Assembly: GCA_949284415.1 (NCBI GenBank)
Contig: CASDVM010000008.1
Coordinates: 100,711-164,710 of the forward strand
Length of the DNA stretch: 64,000 bases
Reading direction: 5' to 3'
Source: an uncultured bacterium
Lineage (GTDB): Bacteria; Cyanobacteriota; Vampirovibrionia; Gastranaerophilales; Gastranaerophilaceae
The notes beneath the pieces are model-generated. The model did no database searches and had not been told where the DNA came from. It saw only the letters and a program-made list of their open reading frames with translations. Position 1 is the first letter of the stretch. Every line of letters starts with the position of its first letter. Shown here piece after piece: positions 25,257-33,317 of the stretch. Both the position numbers and the translations under genes were made by a program.

Positions 25257-25702
25257 TATACTAACTCAACCTTTCCGCCTGCTTTTTCAATTTTTTCTTT
25301 TGCTGATGGTGTTACATAACAAGCTTTTACAGTAACAGCGCCTTTTAATTCGCCGTTGCCTAAAACTCTTAAGCCGACACAAGAAGGATGAACTCTTCCT
25401 GCTTCTTTCAAAATTTCAAGAGAAACTTCTTTCAGACCGTACTGAGCAATTCTGCCAACATTGATTTCAGCATATTGAAGCTGGTTAATAATTTTGAAGC
25501 CTTTCAATTTCGGCATCTGTCTGTAACCTGGCATCTGACCGCCTTCAAAACCTCTTTTAGCAGAGCTTCCAGAACGCTGTCCTTCACCGTTATGACCGCG
25601 GCAGGAAGTTTTACCTCTGCCTGACGAACGGCCTCTGCCTACTCTTTTAATTTTATGTGTTGAACCTTCTGCAGGTCTTAAATCTTCTAATGTAATTGTC
25701 AT
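25256..25702 (-). CDS. rplO: 50S ribosomal protein L15
   Basis: The 148-residue protein begins MTITLEDLRPAEGSTH. It has the L15 core KRVGRGRSSGRGKTSCRGHNGEGQRSG and FEGGQMPGYRQMPKLKGF. It is part of the large subunit. A longer frame exists to 25738, but AAAGGA lies directly before the ATG at 25702, where L15 proteins begin. It follows rpmD after 111 bp, a wide gap for this operon, and overlaps secY by one base. Confidence 0.97.
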   Translation of the reverse strand: MTITLEDLRPAEGSTHKIKRVGRGRSSGRGKTSCRGHNGEGQRSGSSAKRGFEGGQMPGYRQMPKLKGFKIINQLQYAEINVGRIAQYGLKEVSLEILKEAGRVHPSCVGLRVLGNGELKGAVTVKACYVTPSAKEKIEKAGGKVELV

Positions 25703-25813
25703 TTTTTTTTCCTTTCTTACTCGCTTTCGCTTACGCAATACCGGAAGAACAGAGGTCAGAATTTTAAGAAATCAGGCTGTTTTGCCATCTTTCAATCTTG
25801 GCCTCCGAGCTTC

Positions 25814-26005
25814 TTATTCTACTATTTGAACTAAATGAGGCACTTTGTTAACCATGCCTAAAATAGTTGCACTGTTGTAGTGTTCTACTACCTGATTTTG
25901 TTTTTTCAAACCTAAACCTGCAACAACCTTGCGCTGAGCTTCAGAAGCTCCGATAAGGCTTTTTACAAGTTTAATCTTTATTTGTTTTAATTCTGTTTTT
26001 GCCAT
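25814..26005 (-). CDS. rpmD: 50S ribosomal protein L30
   Basis: The 63-residue protein has the L30 pattern: IKIKLVKSLIGASEAQRKVVAGLGL, then NSATILGMVNKVPHLVQIVE. Its ribosome-binding site AAAGGAA lies 7 nt before the ATG. The genes on both sides are rpsE and rplO, the classical spc order, but the gaps (108 and 117 bp) are much larger than usual, and one contains GTGAATAGGTTAACAGGTGA, similar to AGAATAGGTGAATAA near 19350. Confidence 0.95.
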   Translation of the reverse strand: MAKTELKQIKIKLVKSLIGASEAQRKVVAGLGLKKQNQVVEHYNSATILGMVNKVPHLVQIVE

Positions 26006-26122
26006 TTTGTTATTTCCTTTTTTATATTTTATTTATTACAGTTTATATGTGAATAGGTTAACAGGTGAATTAGTTCATTACGTTAAATATTTTGAACTGC
26101 TGTCTTCCTATTATCAGAGTAT

Positions 26123-26791
26123 CTAGTTAAGCAGTTCCGCCATTGTTAAGCCGCGTTTTTTAGCAACTTCAGTAAAAGGTGTAAGAGCTTTTAATGCTTC
26201 TAAAGTAGCGTTTGCAGCATTAAGAGGTGCTTTTGAACCTAAGGATTTTGCTAAAATATTTTCAATACCTGCAAGTTCAAGAACTAAACGAACTGCACCG
26301 CCGGCAATAATACCTGTACCTTGTGAAGCAGGCTTAAGCATAACAGCACCTGCACCTGAACGTCCCGTAATCGGGTGAGGAATAGTTGTTTTGAAGATAG
26401 GCACTGTGATAAGATTTTTTCTTCCGTCAGCTATTGCCTTTTGAATTGCAATAATAACTTCGGAAGCTTTTGCACATCCAACACCTACCTGACCTTTTTT
26501 GTTTCCGACAATAACGATTGCACGGAAGCTTAATTTTTTACCGCCTTTTACAACCTTAGTTACACGGCTGATTTGAACAACACGTTCAATCCATTCTGAT
26601 TGAGGCTTTTCTTCTGTTGTTTCAATTTTTTGTTTTTTGCCGCGTCCGCGTCTTTGACCGCGTACAGGTTTTTCTTCAGCAGATTCTTCAACAGTTTCAG
26701 AAGCGGTTTCTTCAACTGTTTGTGCTGATGTATCTTCTGTTTCAACAGAAGTTTCTTCTACTGTAATTTCGTCTTTGTTTTCTAAATCCAT
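26123..26791 (-). CDS. rpsE: 30S ribosomal protein S5 with an acidic N-terminal extension
   Basis: Residues about 65-222 are a normal S5: [37 protein letters not shown], the [16 protein letters not shown] loop and [18 protein letters not shown]. Residues 1-50 are rich in Glu, Thr, Val and Ser, followed by a basic stretch [12 protein letters not shown]; most bacterial S5 proteins lack this extension and are near 165 residues. It is the first gene of the remnant spc operon; rplR and the genes normally upstream are not here. The start ATG has AAAGGT upstream. Confidence 0.96.
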   Translation of the reverse strand: MDLENKDEITVEETSVETEDTSAQTVEETASETVEESAEEKPVRGQRRGRGKKQKIETTEEKPQSEWIERVVQISRVTKVVKGGKKLSFRAIVIVGNKKGQVGVGCAKASEVIIAIQKAIADGRKNLITVPIFKTTIPHPITGRSGAGAVMLKPASQGTGIIAGGAVRLVLELAGIENILAKSLGSKAPLNAANATLEALKALTPFTEVAKKRGLTMAELLN

Positions 26792-26813
26792 TGATTTTTA
26801 CCTTTCGTTTAAC

Positions 26814-26842
26814 TTGTCATTCTGAATAGGTTTCAGAATCTG
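26814..26842. repeat. dispersed palindrome GTCATTCTGAA/TTTCAGAATC at the operon border
   Basis: ATTCTGAA and TTTCAGAAT (26818-26839) form an 8-bp hairpin. A degenerate relative is at about 21842-21865. It sits directly upstream of rpsE, where the spc operon has been cut. Confidence 0.5.
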
Positions 26843-26965
26843 ATTTCTATTAAATTAACGAATATACCACAAAATAAGGCTGATTAAAGCCTATGGTAAT
26901 AATATTCGTGAGTAACTTTTCTGACAAAAATAATTATTACCTAAAAAAATATATTTTGCAAGCGA

Positions 26966-27505
26966 TTATATTTGTCCGGCTTTAACTTCATTTACAAATT
27001 CGTCAAAAGATACATGTTTTGCATTATTCCTTTGAAGAAATTTTTTGAATTTAGGCATGTCAATGTCGGCTAATTCTTTATAAACTTTAGCATTGCAAAG
27101 ATGAGCCGGAAATTTTTCTTCATAAGCTTTACCCGCAAGTTTCCAAATTCGAACTAAATTGGGGATAAAGTTTTTTACATTATACAGTGTAAGTTTAATT
27201 TTATCCTTACCAGTAAATACAAGCATGGGAAGATTTGTAAGTGTATCGTAACTGATCAGATTATTGCGGACAGCGTTATTAATAACCCATCTTTGCGATG
27301 TTCGTTCTTTTGAAGCAACTTTTTTTAAATGATCCCAGAAATTAGATTGTTCAAAGGATTCAGCCCTGAATACAGTATTATTTTTGCAAAAATCCTTAAA
27401 GTTTTTGGCAAAGTAAACAAATTCCTGCGGAGATGTTTTTACAACTCTGATAGAAGTAAAGTTCTGATTAAATCTATGTTGATTTATGTTGTTTTCTACT
27501 TTCAT
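26966..27505 (-). CDS. hypothetical protein (179 aa)
   Basis: I do not recognise this family. The protein is basic, has no signal peptide or membrane helix, and looks mostly helical. The N-terminus (HRFNQNFTSIRV) has the short aromatic motif FxxxFTS that resembles the starts of 29920-30294 (PVFTAKF) and 52436-53233 (FSFSGIKK), which may mark a lineage-wide protein class. The ATG is preceded by AAAGGAATACT. It lies between rpsE and the phosphohexomutase gene, in the same direction as both, but 174 bp and 46 bp away. Confidence 0.65.
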   Translation of the reverse strand: MKVENNINQHRFNQNFTSIRVVKTSPQEFVYFAKNFKDFCKNNTVFRAESFEQSNFWDHLKKVASKERTSQRWVINNAVRNNLISYDTLTNLPMLVFTGKDKIKLTLYNVKNFIPNLVRIWKLAGKAYEEKFPAHLCNAKVYKELADIDMPKFKKFLQRNNAKHVSFDEFVNEVKAGQI

Positions 27506-27551
27506 AGTATTCCTTTAGTAAGTTAAACAAATTATATAATTAAAATTTTTG

Positions 27552-29003
27552 TTACTTCAAAATATTTTCAAGCGTATTAATCATGCAGGACTTAAATCTG
27601 TCGCATTCTTCTTTGTTTTTTGCTTCAAATCTAAGCGTAAAAACAGGCTCCGTATTGCTCTGCCTTATCAGCGCAAATCCTCCGTCAAAAACTATTCTCA
27701 TGCCGTCAAGAGTAATTATTTCTTTAATATCAGAACCAAACATATTTCTGTTGCTCTCTATACACTGTTTGAATTTTTCAAGCACTTCTTTTTTCTTTTC
27801 ATTCGGGCACGGAAAGCGGACTTCAGGAGAAGAACAAACTTCATCAAAAGGTTTAAGCATATCAGAAATTTTGAAATTCGGATTAACTTTCTTATGCTTC
27901 GAAATAATTTCAATAATTCTGCATCCTGCATAAATCGCATCATCAAAGCCGTAGTATCTGTCTTTAAAGAATGTATGACCGCTCATTTCGCCTGCAAGAA
28001 GAGCATTTGTCTCTTTCATTTTATCTTTAATAAAGCCGTGTCCTGTTTTACACATAACGGCATTACCTCCGAGTTTATTAATTTGGTCATAGAGCACCTG
28101 CGAGCATTTTACTTCGCTGACAACAGTAGGACAGGTACCTGTTTTTTTGCAATCTTGAATCAAATCCGTTGCGTAAATCAAAAGTAATTTGTCGCCGGTT
28201 AAAAATTTCCCGTCTTCATCAATAATTCCGATTCTGTCACTGTCGCCGTCATAGGCTATTCCGACATCTGCATTATTTTCAACTACAACTTCTTTAAGTG
28301 TGTCAAGTGTTTTTTCAACACTCGGATTAGGGTGATGATTCGGGAAATTTCCGTCAGGCTCTGAGAACAATTCTATAACATCACACCCGAGTTTTCTGTA
28401 AAGTTCAGGCCCTACAACACCTCCTGTTGCGTTTGCACTGTCAACTACAACTTTAACCCCTTCTCCTTTTTTAGCGAAACGTCTTTCCATATCTTTGATG
28501 TAGTCAGGAATTATATTATATTGTCTTACCGCTGAAGTGCAGGACTTAGCGGATGAAGGAATATCTGTCCATTGTTTGAATGTTACGTCTTTAACTTCTG
28601 CAATTTGTTTTTCTGAAAGAGTTCTTTTGTTGTAAGTCATTTTTAAGCCGTTGTATTCTTTCGGGTTATGGCTTGCAGTAATAATTGCAGCTGCAATAAT
28701 ATTATATCCAGGAATTCCGACAACTTCAGAATAATACCCGATAGGAGTAGGGGCAAGACCGAGCTGTATGACATTTGCTCCGGTAGAAGTTATACCTTCC
28801 GTTAAAGCTTTTTGAAGTGCGGGAGAATGAAGCCTTGCATCTCTTGTGATAGTAATCCACATATCAGACTCTTTTTTACCTGATTGTTGTCTTAACCACT
28901 CAACAAAGCCGCGTCCCGTATTGAAGAAAAGCTCCTCTGTTATATCTTCTCCGTAAATTCCTCTTATATCATTCTTTCCGAACGCATGTTCATATTTTTT
29001 CAT
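27552..29003 (-). CDS. phosphomannomutase / phosphoglucomutase
   Basis: A 483-residue alpha-D-phosphohexomutase with all four domains. It has the active-site serine in TASHNPKEYNGLK, the metal loop AYDGDSDRIGII, the sugar-specificity loop GEMSGHTFF and the phosphate-binding loop RQSNTEPVFTLRFEA. GEMSGH fits the bifunctional PMM/PGM group. It interconverts hexose 1- and 6-phosphates for glycogen and surface glycans. I start at ATG 29003 with AAGGGGAG upstream; the frame runs 19 codons further into the divergent promoter region. Confidence 0.93.
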   Translation of the reverse strand: MKKYEHAFGKNDIRGIYGEDITEELFFNTGRGFVEWLRQQSGKKESDMWITITRDARLHSPALQKALTEGITSTGANVIQLGLAPTPIGYYSEVVGIPGYNIIAAAIITASHNPKEYNGLKMTYNKRTLSEKQIAEVKDVTFKQWTDIPSSAKSCTSAVRQYNIIPDYIKDMERRFAKKGEGVKVVVDSANATGGVVGPELYRKLGCDVIELFSEPDGNFPNHHPNPSVEKTLDTLKEVVVENNADVGIAYDGDSDRIGIIDEDGKFLTGDKLLLIYATDLIQDCKKTGTCPTVVSEVKCSQVLYDQINKLGGNAVMCKTGHGFIKDKMKETNALLAGEMSGHTFFKDRYYGFDDAIYAGCRIIEIISKHKKVNPNFKISDMLKPFDEVCSSPEVRFPCPNEKKKEVLEKFKQCIESNRNMFGSDIKEIITLDGMRIVFDGGFALIRQSNTEPVFTLRFEAKNKEECDRFKSCMINTLENILK

Positions 29004-29029
29004 ATTAAGTTCTCCCCTTATAATTATTG

Positions 29030-29035
29030 TATAAT
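29030..29035 (+). promoter_or_regulatory. -10 box implying a leaderless permease mRNA
   Basis: TATAAT ends 6 nt before the ATG at 29042, and no Shine-Dalgarno sequence is present, so the transcript should begin at the start codon. Confidence 0.55.
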
Positions 29036-29041
29036 TATAGC

Positions 29042-29923
29042 ATGAAAAATTTTTTGGCAAATTTATCCGATAACGAACGCTTTACAGGCTGGATTTTTAT
29101 TCTCCCTGCACTTATCGGGACATTAATTTTTATTGTAATTCCTGTTATTTGTTCGTTCGGGTTAAGTTTTGCAAAATGGGATCTGCTAAATCCTATTCAG
29201 TTTGCCGGTTTGAACAACTATAAAGAAATATTGTCTGACGCTCTTTTTTACAAAATACTGTGGAATACTGTTGTATTTGCGCTATCTACTTCTGTTTTCG
29301 GTGTGATTATTCCTCTTATTCTTGCCTGCATTTTGAATTCAAAGATAAGAGGTGCCGAATTTTATAAAACAGCATATTTTTTGCCGTTTATAACACCTAT
29401 GATTGTTATTGGCGTTGTTTGGGAATGGATTTTTGATCCTAATATCGGCTTTTTAAATCATATCTTACATGTGCACATAAACTGGCTTTATGACACACAT
29501 TATGCAATGACGGCACTGATAACAGTTTCTGTGTGGAAACTTATCGGATATAATATGCTGATATTTTTAACTGGTTTGTCGGGAATTTCCCAAAGTTTAT
29601 ATGAAGCTGCCAAAATTGACGGTGCAAATCATTTTCAGACATTCAAAAATGTAACCGTTCCAATGCTTTCGCCTACAATATTTTTTGTTGTTATTATAAC
29701 GGCAATAAGTTCTTTTCAGGTTTTTGACTTGATTTATTTAATGACGCAGGGCGGACCTTTTGACAGTACTAATGTTCTTGTTTATGCAATTTATAAAAAT
29801 GCTTTCGAATATTTTAACGCAGGCAAGGCATCCGCCATTGCCTACGTGCTATTTATGATTATCTTAGTGTTAACCTTAATACAGTGGAATTTCAGAAAGA
29901 AACTTGTTTATAACGAAGATTAA
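29042..29923 (+). CDS. sugar ABC transporter permease, MalF/UgpA type (orphan)
   Basis: A 293-residue inner-membrane protein with six hydrophobic helices. It has the typical first helix WIFILPALIGTLIFIVIPV and the cytoplasmic EAA loop YEAAKIDGANHFQTFKNVTVPML, which contacts the ATPase. It belongs to the CUT1 group for oligosaccharides or glycerol phosphate. No partner permease, binding protein or ATPase gene is adjacent, so it must be assembled with subunits encoded elsewhere. I start at ATG 29042 rather than the TTG at 29027; TATAAT lies 6 nt before the ATG. Its end overlaps the convergent gene by 4 bp. Confidence 0.88.
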   Translation: MKNFLANLSDNERFTGWIFILPALIGTLIFIVIPVICSFGLSFAKWDLLNPIQFAGLNNYKEILSDALFYKILWNTVVFALSTSVFGVIIPLILACILNSKIRGAEFYKTAYFLPFITPMIVIGVVWEWIFDPNIGFLNHILHVHINWLYDTHYAMTALITVSVWKLIGYNMLIFLTGLSGISQSLYEAAKIDGANHFQTFKNVTVPMLSPTIFFVVIITAISSFQVFDLIYLMTQGGPFDSTNVLVYAIYKNAFEYFNAGKASAIAYVLFMIILVLTLIQWNFRKKLVYNED

Positions 29924-30294
29924 ACAGTATAATTTTTCATTATATCATCAACCGTAACACTGTTTTTAACCTCTCCGCCGATAAGTTTTCTGAATTTATG
30001 ACCGAGTTCTCCAAGCTCTATTATGCCATTGAAAGACGTTTTAGCCGGAGATTCATCACTATAGTTAGTTACTGATTTTTTCCCAAGTCTGAAATTTGAA
30101 AATATTCCTGATGGAGTTTCTCCATGAATTAATAAAATATCGCCCTTATTTGCGTTTTTAATATTATGCAGAGCGCTGTCCAAAGTACCGAGCTGTTTAG
30201 TTTCTTTTGCATATTCAACTACTTCTCTGAATGCTCTGTTAGGTACAAATTTTGCAGTAAATACAGGATGATTGCAAGTCTTTTGAATTTCCAT
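29920..30294 (-). CDS. hypothetical protein (124 aa)
   Basis: A small soluble protein that I cannot place. The N-terminus (NHPVFTAKFVPNRAF) carries the FTA aromatic motif noted for 26966-27505. The middle (KGDILLIHGETPSGIF) is hydrophobic and could be a beta core; the end is helical. GGAGG lies 8 nt before the ATG, a good translation signal, and conservation of the N-terminal motif supports a real gene. It is convergent with the permease gene and probably monocistronic. Confidence 0.65.
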   Translation of the reverse strand: MEIQKTCNHPVFTAKFVPNRAFREVVEYAKETKQLGTLDSALHNIKNANKGDILLIHGETPSGIFSNFRLGKKSVTNYSDESPAKTSFNGIIELGELGHKFRKLIGGEVKNSVTVDDIMKNYTV

Positions 30295-30444
30295 ATAATA
30301 TACCTCCGGGTCTTGTTTTTTTTATAAAATATTCATAAATAAAATTTTTTGCTGTTTGATAAACTTTTGTTACAAAATTTATTTATTTGTTAAAGAATTA
30401 AAAAAACATTCCGTATTAAATAAAAGTGATAGGGAGTGTTAATC

Positions 30445-30585
30445 ATGTTTGAAGATTTAAAAAAAGAAAAAATAGTTGTTGAGATAACAAATCTTGTTGA
30501 AAAAGCCGAAAAAACGCAACAAGATATTGATTCTTACTGTGAGTTTATGAAAGGTGTAATTTTAAATACATCAGGATTAAACTAA
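30445..30585 (+). CDS. small helical protein (46 aa)
   Basis: An open frame of 46 codons with GGGAG 8 nt before the ATG and a TATTAAAT -10-like box about 25 bp upstream. The product is charged and helical (DLKKEKIVVEITNLVEKAEK) with a single Cys and no membrane segment. A clear ribosome-binding site and high Lys/Glu/Ile content like neighbouring genes make it plausible. No relative is recognised. Confidence 0.5.
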   Translation: MFEDLKKEKIVVEITNLVEKAEKTQQDIDSYCEFMKGVILNTSGLN

Positions 30586-30627
30586 CCGCCTGATGAAAAT
30601 TTTTAGTGAAAATAATATATTATTTTT

Positions 30628-31989
30628 ATGAAAATTGTAATTCTAGGCGGGGTAGCAGCAGGCGCAAAAGCTGCGGCAAAAGCGGGCAGGCTTTTGCCTG
30701 ATGCGGAAATAAATTTATACACTGACGACACGCATATTTCATACTCGGCGTGCGGTCTGCCTTACTATATAGAGGGAAATTTTGAAGATTATAAACAGCT
30801 TCTTGTCAGATCGCCTGAAGATTTTGAAAAAAAAGGAGTTCATATTCACCTTAAAAGCAGGGCAGTTAAAATAATTCCTGAAGCCAAACAGGTGCTTATT
30901 CAGGATTTGACAACTCAACGCGCTTATCTTGTTGAATATGATAAATTAATTATTGCAACAGGTGCAAGACCGGTTATACCAAAAATTAAAAATGTTAATC
31001 TGCCCGATATATTTACGCTCAGAAAAATAGAAGACGGAATTGCAATAAAAGAAAAGGTTCAAAAATCAAAGCACGGAACAATTATCGGCGGCGGTTACAT
31101 AGGTATGGAGCTGTTAGAGGCGCTCGTTAAACAAAACGTAAAAGCTACACTTGTAGAATATGCTCCTAATATAATGCCTGTTTTTGATGAAGATATATCC
31201 AGACTTATTCTTGAGCAGCTTAACTCAATTAACAAAGGACGTTTTGAAATCCTTACTTCTGAACTTGTTACAGAGTTTTCAGGCGACATAAACGGAGTTA
31301 AACTTGTGAGAACAGGTACAGGTAAAGAATTTAATACTGATTTTGTAATACTTTGTACGGGGGTAACTCCTAATGTTGAGATAGCAAAAGATGCAGGTGT
31401 TGAAATAGGCATAACAGGGGCAATACGCGTAAATGAAAAAATGGAAACCAGTATTCGGGATATTTATGCCTGCGGTGATTGTGTTGAAGAAAATCTGATA
31501 GTCAGCGGCACTAAAATATGGATGCCGCTCGGTTCTAATGCAAATAAAGAGGGTAGAACTGCGGCTATAAATGCCTGTGGAGGAGACGAGAAATTTCCCG
31601 GAGTTTTAGGTTCTTCAGTTACAAGATGTTTAAATCTTACAATGTCCATGACGGGCTTGACCGAGAAAAAAGCTTCTGCTTTAGGCTTTAAGCCTGTATC
31701 TGTAACCGTTACCAAAAATGATAAAGTCGGTTATATGCCAAATGTTAATAATATAACTTTGAAGCTTACAGCAGATTATGAAACAGGCAAACTTCTCGGC
31801 GGCCAGGCAGTCGGGGCGGGAGATGCAGATAAAAGAATAAATTCTCTTGCTGCCGCGCTTCTTGCAGGTATGACTGTGGAAGAATTTTATAACAATGACT
31901 TAACTTACGCACCGCCGTTTTCACCGACAATAGATCCGCTTCTTAACGCTGCGCAGATGCTTTTGTCGAAAATTATGCCAAAAGATTAG
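30628..31989 (+). CDS. CoA-disulfide reductase / NADH oxidase-like flavoprotein
   Basis: The 453-residue pyridine nucleotide-disulfide oxidoreductase has the FAD-binding GGVAAGAKAAAKAGRL, the single redox cysteine in YSACGLPYY (Cys42), the NAD(P)H-binding GGGYIGMELLEAL and the second FAD contact IYACGDCVE. Single-cysteine members reduce CoA disulfide, oxygen or polysulfide with NAD(P)H. It ends in the usual dimerisation domain and lacks a rhodanese domain. In an anaerobe it probably defends against oxidants. TATATT lies 6 nt before the ATG and no ribosome-binding site is seen. Its 3' end overlaps the convergent flavoprotein gene by 17 bp. Confidence 0.88.
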   Translation: MKIVILGGVAAGAKAAAKAGRLLPDAEINLYTDDTHISYSACGLPYYIEGNFEDYKQLLVRSPEDFEKKGVHIHLKSRAVKIIPEAKQVLIQDLTTQRAYLVEYDKLIIATGARPVIPKIKNVNLPDIFTLRKIEDGIAIKEKVQKSKHGTIIGGGYIGMELLEALVKQNVKATLVEYAPNIMPVFDEDISRLILEQLNSINKGRFEILTSELVTEFSGDINGVKLVRTGTGKEFNTDFVILCTGVTPNVEIAKDAGVEIGITGAIRVNEKMETSIRDIYACGDCVEENLIVSGTKIWMPLGSNANKEGRTAAINACGGDEKFPGVLGSSVTRCLNLTMSMTGLTEKKASALGFKPVSVTVTKNDKVGYMPNVNNITLKLTADYETGKLLGGQAVGAGDADKRINSLAAALLAGMTVEEFYNNDLTYAPPFSPTIDPLLNAAQMLLSKIMPKD

Positions 31990-33271
31990 CAATATATTTG
32001 GCCACTCCTTCGCCCATAGAAAAACAGCTGCCCTGTACACGCAAAGCCCCCTGCGACATAAAATCGGCAGAAAGGCATCTGCCGGCGACAAACAGGTTAT
32101 CTATATCTGCAGACATAAGGCTTTCTATCGGAAGCTGATAATCTTTTACTGCCTTTAATGTTGATTTACCTCTGGTGTTTGAATGAACATCAACAGGATA
32201 ATCCGACACTACCACGGGATGTTCAAACTTTTTACCGCTCAAAAGGTCATCAATTGTATACACATATTTCCCTTTAATTCTTCTTGAAACCCTTACGCCG
32301 AGCATATCCGCAATATTTGATATAAACGCATTTTCAAATCCAGGGAAATAAATTCTGCAAAACTGCAGATATCTGTATATGTTCTGACGCGCCAACAGCA
32401 AGGCTTTTGAGATATTTTTCACCTCAAGAGAATTTCTGTAATCAATTATGCGAGGGCAGTTAAAAGCAACAGTATCAGGCATTCCCGGAACCGTAAATAT
32501 CTGAAAATAGTTAGTATCATACTCATTCAGTATGCCTTTTTCTACTGCGTCTTTAAATAGAGGCGCTAAAGCCCACTTTTTGTCAGGATCCCACGTATAA
32601 GCAGTAGAAAGATGTATACAACCGTCAATATGCTCTACGGTTGTAACATTTCTATCTTTATCATATTCTTCAATCCACCTGGCAAAAGTGTTAAGATCAA
32701 TACCACCCATCATAAATCTGAGAGTTACAGGCTGAAACTCGTCAGGTTTTTCCAGAAAATTACAATTACAAATTTTCCCGACAACACAATTTCCTGTTGC
32801 GTCAATTACGTATCTCGCTTCGACAGATACCGATAATTCTTTTTGAGGAATATGTAACTCATCGTTATATGCCGATAATATTTCTTTGGTTATTTTAATT
32901 TTTTTTATTTTTTTGTCTTCTATTTTTATACCTAATATATTTGTATCAAAAAAGAGTTCAACATTTGCCCTCTTCATCAAATTATCAAGCGCTATTTTTG
33001 TTATTTCAGGATTAAACCAGGCGGGGTTGCCCATATATGTTGTTTGACCGCCAAGTCTGTGGCACTCGTCAATCAGCGAATTTTTAAAATCAGTATTTAT
33101 CTGATTGTTACCGGATTTCATAACCGGAATTACAAGCCCTGAAGTAATTGTGCCGCCCAAATGAATATTTTTTTCTATTAATAAAGTTTTAAGCCCGAGT
33201 TTTCCTGCAGTATAGGCGGCAGCACAGCCTGCCGTGCCTCCTCCTATTATTACAACATCATATTTATTCAT
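31973..33271 (-). CDS. FAD-dependent oxidoreductase (FAD_oxidored family)
   Basis: A 432-residue flavoprotein with the Rossmann dinucleotide motif VVIIGGGTAGCAAAYTAGKLG, a LGGTITSGLV loop, the RYVIDATGNCVVG segment and a C-terminal FVAGRCLSADFMSQGALRVQ. This pattern is typical of the FAD_oxidored (PF12831) group, related to fumarate-reductase flavoproteins but without the fumarate site that I could find. The substrate is unknown. TATAAT lies 8 nt before the ATG with no ribosome-binding site. It is downstream of the methyltransferase gene (33318-34541) in the same direction, 46 bp away. Confidence 0.82.
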   Translation of the reverse strand: MNKYDVVIIGGGTAGCAAAYTAGKLGLKTLLIEKNIHLGGTITSGLVIPVMKSGNNQINTDFKNSLIDECHRLGGQTTYMGNPAWFNPEITKIALDNLMKRANVELFFDTNILGIKIEDKKIKKIKITKEILSAYNDELHIPQKELSVSVEARYVIDATGNCVVGKICNCNFLEKPDEFQPVTLRFMMGGIDLNTFARWIEEYDKDRNVTTVEHIDGCIHLSTAYTWDPDKKWALAPLFKDAVEKGILNEYDTNYFQIFTVPGMPDTVAFNCPRIIDYRNSLEVKNISKALLLARQNIYRYLQFCRIYFPGFENAFISNIADMLGVRVSRRIKGKYVYTIDDLLSGKKFEHPVVVSDYPVDVHSNTRGKSTLKAVKDYQLPIESLMSADIDNLFVAGRCLSADFMSQGALRVQGSCFSMGEGVAKYIANLLA

Positions 33272-33317
33272 AATTATTCATTATACGTATTTAGGTAAAA
33301 ATTGTAAAATAATTAAC

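Noticed and set aside
27549..28187. 212-codon plus-strand frame opposite the phosphohexomutase gene
   Set aside because: The minus-strand gene has all family motifs; the antisense frame has none.
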